The translations under genes and the position numbers were made by a program. The notes under the pieces are model-generated. The model had not been told where the DNA came from, made no database searches, and saw nothing but the letters and a program-made list of their open reading frames with translations. Below, in pieces: positions 23,280-36,100 of a stretch of DNA of 64,000 nt. Source of the stretch: Salminus brasiliensis (taxonomy: Eukaryota > Chordata > Actinopteri > Characiformes > Bryconidae); assembly GCF_030463535.1 (NCBI RefSeq), contig NC_132888.1:33589269-33653268 (forward strand). The letters are read 5' to 3'. Position 1 is the first letter of the stretch. Each line of letters begins with the position of its first letter.

Positions 23280-23960
23280 TAAAAAGAACCTCGGCACACC
23301 AGACCAATGTGAAGTGCAACCTGACCTCTGACAACTAGATTTAACCACAAACCAAAGTGCTGAGCAATTCTACTGCTGAGGTGACAGATATCTTTAATGT
23401 ATTCAAACATTAAGTGTGTAGGATAAGAAAAAGTTAGACCCCTTAAGACAACTGTTCGAGAGGACCATTTGTTGCTTCGACAGTCCAGGGCCAGCCCTTT
23501 TTTAACTGCAGCGGAGCTACATGAGAACTGGTAATCAGAAAACGCTGTATCTACAAAAACAGTTTGTCGAATTCTTTCACACAGTGGTCTCCATGGCCGA
23601 ATTAGTGCTCAGAAACCAGGCCCACAGCTTACAGAAAGTATAGACAATGGAAAAGTGGCAAAAGGTTGATTTTTCTCATGAATCATCCATTGAACTGCAC
23701 CCCAATCGCCGCAAAAGATTCACCCAAGATTCACCCAGAAATCCCTTGACTAGCTTAGTGGAGGAAAAATGTTTGGTGTTACATCCAGTATTGGGGTGTC
23801 TGAGAGCTCTGCAGAGTGGATGGCAACATCAATAGCCTCAAGACATTCTTGTTGCCCATTACATTACAAACAACATCAAAGTTCCTAAAAGCAAAGAAGA
23901 TCAAGGTGCTCCAGGATTGGCCAGCCAAGTCACCAGACATGACCATTATTGCACATGTAA
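23280..23960 (+). mobile_element. Tc1-like transposase relic
   Basis: Shows KVDFSHESSIELHPNRRKRF (first catalytic region, 23655-23720) and QGAPGLASQVTRHDHYC / VLQDWPAKSPDMT (third catalytic region, about 23905). Frameshifts and stops. Confidence 0.7.
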
Positions 23961-24055
23961 GCCATTTCTGATTTCAATTGATCAACAAGTCAAGTTATTG
24001 TTTGTTCTTCCTACAACTTGGATAAGCGACAAGACTTTTGTCAGAGACTGTATAT

Positions 24056-24745
24056 ACACAGTTTACAACAGAAGTGAGTACACCCCTGTGCAATATCACT
24101 TAAATGTCATATAATTCAAATTTAAATGAATCACCTCTCAATAATTGCAATAATCTTAAGTGGCTAGTGGAGTATTTTATCTTTTGAACTATCAAAAACA
24201 AAAACTTTAGAAAGACTGTTAAAAAATACAGACCTCAGTTAATCAGGGCCAATGACCATGTGCTACTTGCACAATATATATCTAAAAAAACAGATGGGCA
24301 AGTGCTTCAGACTTGGCACAGGGGTTAGCATTGAAAATATAAGTTTATGTGACTGGTTGGCAGAAGAGGAATTTTCCAGCGTGATAACAGTCCTGCCAAT
24401 TTTTTTCAGTCAGAACCATGACCTGTCCAAGTATGTTTCCTGACTAGAATCCAGTAGAACACCTTTGGGGCATTTGTAAAAGAAATGCAGAGGAACACAA
24501 CTCCTCCAGCAAAGAGATGATTCAAACAATGACTCCTTTGTTGCATTATTTCTACATAGTTACAAATGAAACTGGTACTTTAGAATTTTACCTGAGAGCA
24601 AATACCATACGGTTCAACATGGCAATGCAAAATGGTAATAGTAATTACTGAATGGTGACACAAAGGTTTGACTTTTTTTACATTTGATAAGTGATGAGTG
24701 ATATTACACAGGGATGTACTCCCTTCTGTTGTATATTGTGTGTAT
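24056..24745 (+). mobile_element. Deleted Tc1-like element with terminal repeats
   Basis: The left end acaacagaagtgagtacacc is inverse to the right end acagggatgtactcccttct followed by gttgta. The interior keeps the C-terminal piece NPVEHLWGICKRNAEEHN (about 24448-24500). About 690 bp, so non-autonomous. Confidence 0.7.
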
Positions 24746-24758
24746 ATATACACACACA

Positions 24759-26235
24759 CAGGGTGGGCCATTTATATGGATACACCTAAATAAAATGGGA
24801 ATGGGTGGTGACCATGGTGGCCATTTTGAAGTCGGCCATTTTGGATCCAACTTTAGTTTTTTCAATGGGAAGAGGGTCATGTGACATATCAAACTTATTG
24901 AGAATTTCACAAGAAAAACAATGTTTTTTTTAACACCTGAGGAGCGGATAGAAATTGTGTTGATGTCTGGTGAACGCAGTACCCGGGTTGCATTGCAGCA
25001 GATTTCAATGCAAGACACCCTACGAGACCACCCATCTCCCATGCTACAGTTAGCAAACTGCTTGCCAAGTTTCATGAAACTTGTTCAGTATTGGATTTGC
25101 CAAAATGTGGACGCATGAAAACTGTCACTAATGAAGAAACATCAGCGGCTGTCCTAGCTTCATTCAGCAAGAGCCCACAGTGTAGCACTCACCGCATGTC
25201 ACTGGAGAGAGGCATCAGTCGAACATCCCTTGGGCGGATATTAGCTACTCACAAATGGCACCCTTACAAACTCCAGCTGCTGCAGCATCTCAACGAGGAT
25301 GACCCAGATCGGCGCACTGAATTTGCAGAATGGGCAAAACAAAAATTGGAAAAGGACCCTCAGTTTACACAGAACATTTTGTTCAGTGATGAGGCAAACT
25401 TTTATGTGAATGGTGAAGTTAACAAACAAAACCACCGCTATTGGTCTGACACTAACCCACATTGGATAGATCCCTCCAAGACTGTTGGAACACAAAAATT
25501 TATGGTATATGGGGTACAAAGATAGTGGGGCTATTCTTCATCAATGGAAACCTCAAGGCCACTGGATATTTGAAATTGCTACACGATGATGTGTTTCCCT
25601 CTTTATGCACTGATGCTGGCACGTTCCTGAGTTTTTCCAGCAAGATGGTGCACCACCACATTATGGGTGTCAGGTCCGAGCATTCCTAGATGAACAGTTT
25701 CCTGGAAAGTGGATTGGTCATCGAGGGCCAGTTGAATGGCCCCCAAGGTCTCCTGATCTGACCCCCTTAGACTTTTATCTTTGGGGTCATCTGAAGGCAA
25801 TTGTCTATGCTGTGAAAATACGAGATGTGCAGCACCTGAAACTACAGATACTGGAAGCCTGTGCTAGCATTTCTTCTGCGGTGTGTGAAGAGTGGGAGAA
25901 GACAATCCAACACAATGGGCAGCATTTTGAACACATTTTATAAGTGGTCAGAAACTTGTAAATAACTCATGAAAGAATAAAGTTAAACGTTAAAACCAAG
26001 CACACCATTGTTTTTCTTGGGAAATTCTCAATAAGTTTGATGTGTCACATGACCCTCTTCCCATTGAAAAACTAAAGTTGGATCCAAAATGGCCGACTTC
26101 AAAATGGCCGCCATGGTCACTACCCATCTTGAAAAGTTTTCCCCCTCCCATTGACTAATGTGTCACAAACAGGAAGCTAATATCACCAACCATTCCCATT
26201 TTATTTAGGTGTATCCATATAAATGGCCCACCCTG
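24759..26235 (+). mobile_element. DD41D (rosa-type) Tc1/mariner element, frameshifted
   Basis: Terminal repeats start cagggtgggccatttatatg and extend about 165 bp inward; the right copy has about 68 extra bp (near 26125-26195). The transposase runs from about 24921 to 25942 across three frames. It has TPEERIEIVLMSGERSTR at the N-terminus, LFSDEANFYVNGEVN (first Asp), FQQDGAPPHYG (second Asp) and SPDLTPLDFYLWG (third residue Asp, not Glu). There are 41 residues between the second and third Asp, which is the DD41D pattern. At least three frameshifts make it inactive. It lies inside a TA/CA microsatellite, so the TA duplication is clear only on the right. Confidence 0.8.
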
Positions 26236-26239
26236 TACA

Positions 26240-26639
26240 CACACACACGGGGCACAAATTATTCAGTCCCCATTGCAATTTAGGTACAAAAAAGTCTGTA
26301 TTAGTATGGGAAAAACAACAAATAAACAGAAAACTGTAAGTAACCTATGTTTTTTTTCTCTCTTTAAAGACAGTTCTTTGAGTGGAATTTATTTCCATCT
26401 AGTTTTTCCCCATATGGTCCCCTGTAGTGAGCAGTAAAGTGTATTTATTAGCATGTTCAGTGAGTCTCCACACACACACACCCTTAAACATCCTTGCACG
26501 ATCCACAATAATTTCACGACTTGAAATAAGATATCTGGAAAGTAAACAATACAAAATAAAGATAAAAACAAGCAAATAAGTTACACTCTCAACACACAAC
26601 AGTGAGAGGGGAGGAGATGAAGAGAAGGGGGGGGGGGCA
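26240..26639. other. No gene seen
   Basis: AT-rich. A G10 run lies near 26629. A MITE-like start (ggggcacaaattattcagtc) is at 26249. Confidence 0.35.
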
Positions 26640-27141
26640 ATGGTAGCATTTTATTTTATGGTAAATCCCTAGTATTTAATAGGTAAATAGTCATACATAT
26701 GTACAACAAGCAATCTTTATTCAGTTAATAATTATCATGTGGTACTTGCTTGTAATTTCTTACAAGCTTAGCAGGTACATAGTAACTGTGAAAAATACCT
26801 GGTATGTACAGCAATACTCAGCACAATACAATCATTTTTTAGTACTGATCGTGTAGTAAGTACTAGTGATTTTTTGTTTATAGTTTGCACATGAGCAGTT
26901 ACAAATAAAAACTACCAATTACCAAACTATGTACCTCAGTACATACTCAGCAATAAGTATGCAATTGTTAGTAATAGTTTTGTGGTACATACTTCACAAG
27001 TATGTAGTAATCTTTGTAACTAAAAGGTCCATACAGCAGTATATATTAGAATTGACCAAGAAAGTATGTTTTATTTAGTATATTTATGAAATTCTCACCA
27101 GATGCTGGTAAAATCCCATTTAATCCACCCATCCAAATATA

Positions 27142-28682
<1,541 letters not shown>

Positions 28683-28734
28683 TAGATGTCCATAAACTAA
28701 GTTGTGTATTAATGAGAAATGACAGCAAAAAAAA

Positions 28735-28975
28735 GTAATAAACACACTTACTAAAATTTATTTAATAATTTGTACAAATGCCTTTGTTGTTGATCACAGC
28801 TTCAACATGCGTCCTGTATGGAGAAACTAGTTGCATGCATTGCTTAGGTGTGATTGGGCCCATTCTTCCACACAAACACTCTTTAAATCCGGAAGGTTCT
28901 GTGGGCTTCTTTCATGAACTCTTCATGAGCTTTAGTTTCTTCCAAAGATTTTCAATTGGATTCAGGGGCAATAAT
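28735..28975 (-). mobile_element. Tc1-like 3' coding fragment
   Basis: Antisense ccaaagattttcaattggat, plus ttaggtgtgattgggcccat and cattcttcca, match the 3' coding part of a fish Tc1-like transposase (NPIENLW region). Confidence 0.6.
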
Positions 28976-29685
28976 AAAACACAGAACGGAATTTAGCACT
29001 ACTTGATCTAAAATAAACCCACCGCTGGTACCAGCGAGCTTGTGATTATGACATTAGAAAAGTCTTTAACCAGCAACTCTGAGAGGCCATAAAGGAACTG
29101 TGCCACATCAGACATAAGCATAGCTCTTTAAACAACCAAACCTGGACTTTCCGATCACGCTGCAATGATATTAAAAAGAGAATACTTCCTGGGGTGAAAC
29201 TGCACCTAAAGATATGTTATAAATATTTGATATACACTTTAGTTGTTAAATGTGTGTATTTGTAGTAAAACGAAACCACCATCATTACTTACGTTCTGAA
29301 GCCGTTTCAGGCATACTGATTCACAACACTTTATAAGTGTATAATTGTGTATATAGTGTATATTTGTTTATACATATAAACAAAAAGTCACCAGTACTTA
29401 CAACATTATAAATTTTGTACATACCTGGTAGTTTTAGCTAAGTCTTTACAAGCAATTATTAAGTAAAACTATTTTACCTATGTCAACTATTAACTTCTGA
29501 GTAAGTACTGTTGTACACACCTCATAGTTTTTAGATACGTTACTTTTCCACTTGCTGTATGTATGTGTTATTTGTAAGTGCTACATAGTTACTATTATCT
29601 ATTGACATTGACGAAATATGTACTCACGGACTACCTATTAAATACTAGGGATTTACCGCACCGTAGCAATGCTCCTAAATTACTT

Positions 29686-29840
29686 GCCAGTAAGCCTTGG
29701 GTGCCCATTACCCTGTTGTCAGTTCACTGGTTGTCCTTCAGTTAAGTAATTTTGGTAGGTACTGATCACTGCATGCCGGAAATACCCCACAAGACCAGCC
29801 TGAGCTTTTAGAGAGCTTCTGTACCAGATGTCTTATCATA
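29686..29840 (-). mobile_element. Tc1-like fragment
   Basis: agccttgggtgcccattacc, ggttgtccttcagttaagta and caagaccagcctgagctttt match the antisense of the N-terminal coding region of a fish Tc1-like family whose end reads ctgatcagccataacatta. The same family is at 30220 and 32301. 29841-30219 is AT-rich with nothing recognised. Confidence 0.6.
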
Positions 29841-30219
29841 GATTTTTAAATAATGTACATGGGTGTGCTTGCAAGCATAAGGCTATGTAAACCAACACAA
29901 CTTTTTTTGGTTAACAACAAATGTTTCTCTTCAGTCACTTGCATTTCGCTGGTCAGAATTTAATTTCTCAAAACTATATCACTACACAGCCTTCACATCA
30001 TGTAGTCATTTGTGCATATCATAAAATCCATTTTTAATTTGTTTTATAATATAATATAAATAGTAAATGCTTTGGCATAATCATGTAAATTATTTTGTAC
30101 ATTTGTCTGCTGTGTCCTACTTAATCAATCATTCTTGTCTTGTCGTTAAAATGTATAATACTCTACTCTGCTGAATAAGTAGGTCCCCCTTGTGGTGCCA
30201 CAACAGATCTGACCATTTT

Positions 30220-30525
30220 AAGGCATGGACTGGCGTATCTGGCACCAATATGTTAGCAGCAGATCATTTAAGTCTTGTAAGTTGTGAGGTAGGGCATTCA
30301 TTGCGTCAAGTGAGCTTTGGGTGCCCATGACACTGTCACCGGTTCACCAGTGTACTGCATATAGAAGTGATGTTTTGGAGATGTTCTGACCCAGTCTAGC
30401 CATCATAATTTAGTTCTTGTCAAAGTGTCTTATTCTTACGCTTGCCCATCACCTTCACCTTCAAGTAGATGTTTTCACTTCACCTCTCAGTGGTGCTAAA
30501 GCTGTGGCTGATCAGTGTAGACAAC
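30220..30525 (-). mobile_element. Tc1-like fragment with right terminus
   Basis: Contains ggcaccaatatgttagcagc, ttgggtgcccatgacactgt, ttacgcttgcccatcacctt and the end gtggctgatcagtgta. Antisense orientation; most of the coding region is deleted. Confidence 0.65.
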
Positions 30526-30869
30526 ACTGTGAACAAGGTTCACAATGACATGGTCTGTCAACAAATTACAGTAAAAAACAGTAAATGGGTGTGAAATCTG
30601 TCCATTATCTTGTAATCAGTCTCCCACATACAGTAATGTGTCCTGTTGAAACTGATGTATGCCACACAGAAAAAGTGTCATTAAAACCGGCACAACTCAG
30701 AAATTTATAATAGTCGTCTAAACAAATAGATACAGTAACTTGGCGTGGTGTGTTTTCCCCCTTTTTCTGTCAATATTGAAGTCCTAAACCATCAGTAAAA
30801 GCAATATATTTGTTGCTCAGGGTAGATCCTGATGTATCGACAAAATGACTAAGCATTTTAACTGTCTTG

Positions 30870-31065
30870 TCCATAAACAGGGACACAAGGACTTCATATG
30901 TGCCTTCAACGCATCTAGTCAAGTCCAGAACACTTCTAAAGAAGGTAGGTGGATCATTATCAAGGTCCACAATTAGGAGAGGCCTTGAAGAACTTCAAGA
31001 ACGTACAACCTACAAGAAATACAAAGGGTTTACTTCGAAATGTAAACCACTAGTTTTCCAGCCGC
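30870..31065 (+). mobile_element. Tc1-like transposase N-terminal fragment
   Basis: Reads STHLVKSRTLLKKVGGSLS, RSTIRRGLEEL and YKGFTSKCKPLV, the second DNA-binding helix region of a Tc1-like transposase. 31066-31320 has no further recognisable coding. Confidence 0.6.
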
Positions 31066-31319
31066 TGCCTGGATCTGAAAGAATGTGCTTAGGACAGGTG
31101 AAACAAAAATAATCATTAGCATGCTGAAGGAATAAATGGGTAAATGATCCCACATCAACTGTAACTTTGTAATCACTATTACAAATCTCTAATGTCCTCA
31201 ATAATGTTTGGGACAAAGGCATGTGTTTGTTGTTTTGTTTATTTATTTATTTTTTTTTAAATCAACAGTTTTCCCTGTGCTAATATTTGCACATTTTTTT
31301 CTACAGTGCAAGGTATTGC

Positions 31320-31640
31320 ATGAGCCTGCTGACCAAAAGAGGTGACACCGAAAGCGGTGTGAGAGGAGGTGGAAGCAGCGCAAGCAAGCCAGACTATGGC
31401 CCAGCCTCACAGGCTTTACTCCAGCTGTTAATGTCATTAATGTCAGTACTCAGTTCTTAACTGCAGGAAACATGAAGCAGTTTGGTGCTTTTCTCTTAGC
31501 ACGTCCGCTAAACTTGGGAAACCACCAAACCCCATGTTTACATCACAAAGACCAGCGGCTGTTCCTCCAAAACCCCAAAGGAGGACAGAGAAACAAGGCA
31601 GGGCTAAAAGGCTGTATTGCTCTTTAAATTTAAAACAATG
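31320..31640 (+). mobile_element. Possible LINE ORF2 start fragment
   Basis: One frame reads RCHRKRCERRWKQRKQARLW, similar to the Arg-rich leader of fish LINE ORFs (RKRGKRAGxRARL). Short and uncertain. 31641-32300 is AT-rich with G and A runs and no gene. Confidence 0.35.
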
Positions 31641-32300
31641 ATCTGTTGCTTTTGCTGCCAGGACAGACTAATGACGTATTACAACTTACAGTATGAATAT
31701 TGAGAACAAAACATGGTCAGCTTGATGTGTTTTTTTTGTTTTGTTTTTTTTACTGTTCCACACAGATACTTTATTTAGACTTTGTCTATATAGCTTTCAT
31801 TTAATTTCATATTGCAGTATGTTTACTTTACAAAACATAGGTTACTAAATACATGCAACAATAAAAAGATCTAGTACAGAATTTGCTAAATTATTTTCAA
31901 GACATGCTTCAGACTGTAGGTTATACTTTGTTCACAATTACAGTTAAATAATAGGCCTGCCGTACAGATGTTTAAAAAGATGAAATTCCTAATTATGCTG
32001 GGGGGGTTTTTTGTATTAAATAAAACCCCATTTCATTTAACCCTCTTTTTTTTGGGGGGGGGGTTTGCATGTAGGAAAAGATCACACACACCACAAGAGT
32101 CATATCTGAATATAATACATCTGAAAATACCCTAACAGCCAAGAACCTCAGATAGTCTACCAAGAGATGTATACTGCTTCGATTAATTCAAAGTTCAGAA
32201 AGGGCTTCAAAATAGGAACACGCCATCAATGTGAACAGATAATAACAAATGGACTAGATCTAAAAACTATTAGCAATATAAACTTGGAAATGAATCTTAC

Positions 32301-32757
32301 ATACACTGATCAGCCATAACATTAGTACCAGGTAGACAGATGATTAGTACCACTGACAGAGGTTGGGTATATCTCTAAGCCACTTTGACAAATTGTCAAC
32401 TGTGTTTATGTTTATAAAAAAAAAAACACACACGCAAGACCTGCATGATGTTTTGGAGATGCTCTGGTAGTTGTCATTACCTACCAAAAGTGTTCCAAAA
32501 AAGGACAACTGATGACCTGGCGACAGAGTCAGGGGCGTCCAAAGCTCATTGACATGCTCTATGGAGGCCCCACCTCAAAACAGGACTCGTTTCTGCTTTG
32601 GTAAAGAATCTGCTATTGTTTTGGTGCCAGATACCCAAAGACCTCTTCAGAGCCTTGTGGGTGTGCATGCCTCTAATGATCAGCTCTGTTGTGGCGGCAT
32701 AAGGGGACCTACTTGATATTAAGCAGGTGGTGCCAATGTTATTGGCTGATCAGTGTT
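32301..32757 (+). mobile_element. Deleted Tc1-like element with inverted ends
   Basis: The left end acactgatcagccataaca and the right end gttattggctgatcagtgtt are inverse. Interior fragments (gttttggagatgctctggta; gacctggcgacagagtcagg) are pieces of the same family as 29686 and 30220. 457 bp, non-autonomous. Confidence 0.75.
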
Positions 32758-32948
32758 CATGTTTCACTCCTCATTTAGGATGCAAAATGGCTTCTCTGAG
32801 GTCCTTTTTACTATCAAACAAAGCTTTTTTCAGAATGAGGCACAAACTAGGGGTGCTAGGAAAATTGAAAATAAACTGGTATCTATATATATAAAAAAAA
32901 AAATAAAATAAAAAAAAAAGTCAGGCAGAAAATGAAGATATCAGAATG

Positions 32949-33123
32949 TTATCTGGTGACTGCCCGGGAGGCTGCTGGTTGATGCTCCTCCTGAGGCGTG
33001 GAGAAGTCAAAGGGTTTGCGGTTTTCTGCACAGCCAAAAAGTTTTCTTAGAGCCACACGTGCTGCTTCGTCCTCTGCAGCCAGTACAGTCTCACCAGGGC
33101 CCTGTGCAATCAGCTTTTGATCA
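32949..33123 (-). CDS. mrpl44: mrpl44 last coding exon
   Basis: tctaag|TGATCA to the TAA at 32951-32949. It encodes [20 protein letters not shown] and [15 protein letters not shown], then a short variable tail. Very close to human MRPL44. Confidence 0.95.
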
Positions 33124-36100
33124 CTTAGACAGAAACAGACAGACAAAAATATGTAAGGAACACAATGGAACTGTGGAATACTGGATACTTACAAACATAA
33201 CACTGCATATGAGTTTCTTTAAACTTTTTTTAAAACGTGGCTTAAATAAATGCAGATTGTGTCAAAAATGTGGAGGAACAAATTGCTACAAATGCTAATA
33301 AGGGTAAACAAACAAAAGGTAATAAATAGTAAATGATTTGCATTTGCAAAGTTGTCAGGTGCATCATGATGCATTAGCTGATGCCAACTGTATGTTTAAA
33401 ATGTGCAAATGTTTTATTCCATTCAGGTAAGAGTTTTTAACTTTAAGCAACATCCCTGAATAGCTGACCTGTCATACCTCAATTGGTAGAAGAAAGTCTA
33501 TACCTGGAGATGTCTCTAATTTTGCTGCAATTGCCAAATTGTAAGGCTATCAAGTCCATGCTGAAATCTGGCTACAGATAATGACCCAGAAAGTACATAC
33601 TGTGTCTAAATGTTTATGCACACACATAGCTTGTCTAGTCCCTGTAGAGAAGTACTGCCAAAAGGACAGGACTCCCTGGAGCAGATAAACATACCTGCAC
33701 CACGCCTAATGCCAAGCATGGACTAAATGGGTATAGAGCTGTAAAGCAGTAAAACTGTTCTTTGGAATGATTGTGCTCCATCCAATGCTTTTAAGTAGGG
33801 GGAATTGGGGGGCGGTGATCATCCAACATCCTGACCCAATGCTTTTGCAGGTGAACGCAATCAAAACCTCACAGCAATGCACCACAATCTAGCTGAAAGC
33901 CTTCCCTGGACTGTAGAAATAGTTACTCCAATAAAAACATGATAAACTCTTAATACATTTGATTTCAGACAAACCAATGAATGAGCAGGTGTTAGCAGAC
34001 TATTTATTAATGTGATGACAATTGAGGACTTTGAATGCTAAATATGATAACGTTTTATAGAAAGTTTGTGTGATTGCACATTATATTGTTTGGATAATTA
34101 TTAAAAGTTCAGGTTCTTCTTGGGGTTTATACATTTGGGTATATTTGCACACGATGTTCAAAAAATCTAGGATCTGATTTAGGATCAAAGTGAATCACAT
34201 ACATATGCATACGTATGTAGCTGAAACAAAGCAATTTGATGTAATGCAGACTGGTGGCCTAAATTTTCACAAATAGAACATTATCTCTTTTACAGAAAAG
34301 ACCTTCCACAAACAGAAGAAAGGATTTAAGTTTGAGAGCACCATTAATGCCTCTAAAAAAAATGAGGTAAATAAGCCACACCTATGCTGACAGTCTTCAG
34401 AATGAATGTCCAAGACAATTTAAGACTGACTAACTCTGTCCCTCTGTCAATTTAAAAACGTTCTACAGAAGTTTCTCTCTGTATTGGTTTTTACTACACT
34501 GTGAATATTTGCTTAATACCGGTATTGAGGGAAAGAAATGCAAGCTAACAGAGACTCCTACCAATTACAATTTCAGCTTAGACAGAGATATATGCCTTCT
34601 ATACGCAGACATATAGCCCATTAACTAGAATATAACTAAAACTGAAATCTGCCATTAATAGAGTTTACAGCCAACAACAATTCAGGGGTGAAGCTAATAT
34701 AATAAACAAGAAAACTCCACTTAGACATAATACTCCATTTAGACATAATTACAGATCCAGATGGACGATTCATCAATTAATATATGTTAATACTAACAAC
34801 ATTTTACCACTGCATCGCATTCAACTCCCAAGTAATTCATGGATATTTTAAAAGCAATTGTAGATCCATCCTTAGATCAGTCCACTCCACACTCACACTG
34901 CACACATTGGAACCCCACAGAAACAATAAATCAGTTAATGGACGACTTTGGATGTTTTAGTCTCCAACCATCAATAAGATGCCAAAGAACTCACATGCAA
35001 TTCTTCAGTACAGTTTATAGTCACGCATCAACCAATATCTACTTAGTAATTCATCCGTATTAAACATCTCACATACACAATTCACTCAAATAGTGTTTGT
35101 GCCATTTCTCAATCATACAGAATGGAAAATAAGAAAAGACACTAAGAACAGATGGTGTTTTATTAAACCTCTACTTAACAACCCAGAATTTACTACCTAC
35201 AAGGATATCTTTTTGAACAACCATCCAAAACTATCCACACTTCTATATGGAATAATCTGGACTTTTTAATTTATTTAAAACACATCCATACACCATCTCT
35301 ACAACATAAATGGATAGCCCAATCAAACATCAATTACTCTACCATTTGGTTAACAGGAGGAGGAAGACTCCCAATACCATTTTTTTTACTAATAACAATA
35401 AATGCCAATAACATCATCCACAGATTGCACTACATTACACCCAAGATGTTCAAGATGAGATTCATAAGATCAACAATCTGTACACACTGCACTCTAAACA
35501 CTGATAACTATATTCATATTTTGTGGCACTGCACACCACTCAACCAGCTTTGGCAAGATGTTCACCCTCCAGTTGCATACCCCAAGTAGTCCCATCCATC
35601 CACATTACTATCTCTCTGCTTTCTATAGTGCATCACCAAAAAACATCCTTATAAACACATATAGACTTTTTAATGGACAAAACTATCAATCCCTCAAAAC
35701 ATCCTCCAATTAAAATTCTACAATAAAAAGTACTATATTCATTAAGCACAAGATTAACCACAAAACCAAACCACAACACTACTGCATACATTCATTCAAC
35801 ATACAAGCACGCACACAAAATTCCAAGGAACAATTGTATGTGAGCAAGACAAAGCGACTTTATCCCCAATAAATGCGTGCCCCATCAACAAACATTTTGA
35901 ATGACCATCATTGCCCTGGTAATTTACCTCCGAATTCAAAAAAGTCCATTAGTGGCATACCTGTAAAGTCCAACAAGATAAAGCGGAAGGACCGTGCTGG
36001 TGCCAGATGACAGGATGAGTCGTGGTTCTGGGGGGCATATTCCTCTACAAGTCAGCTCTTCTACCAGCAACCCCATAGGGTTCACTACCTTCCAAATATG

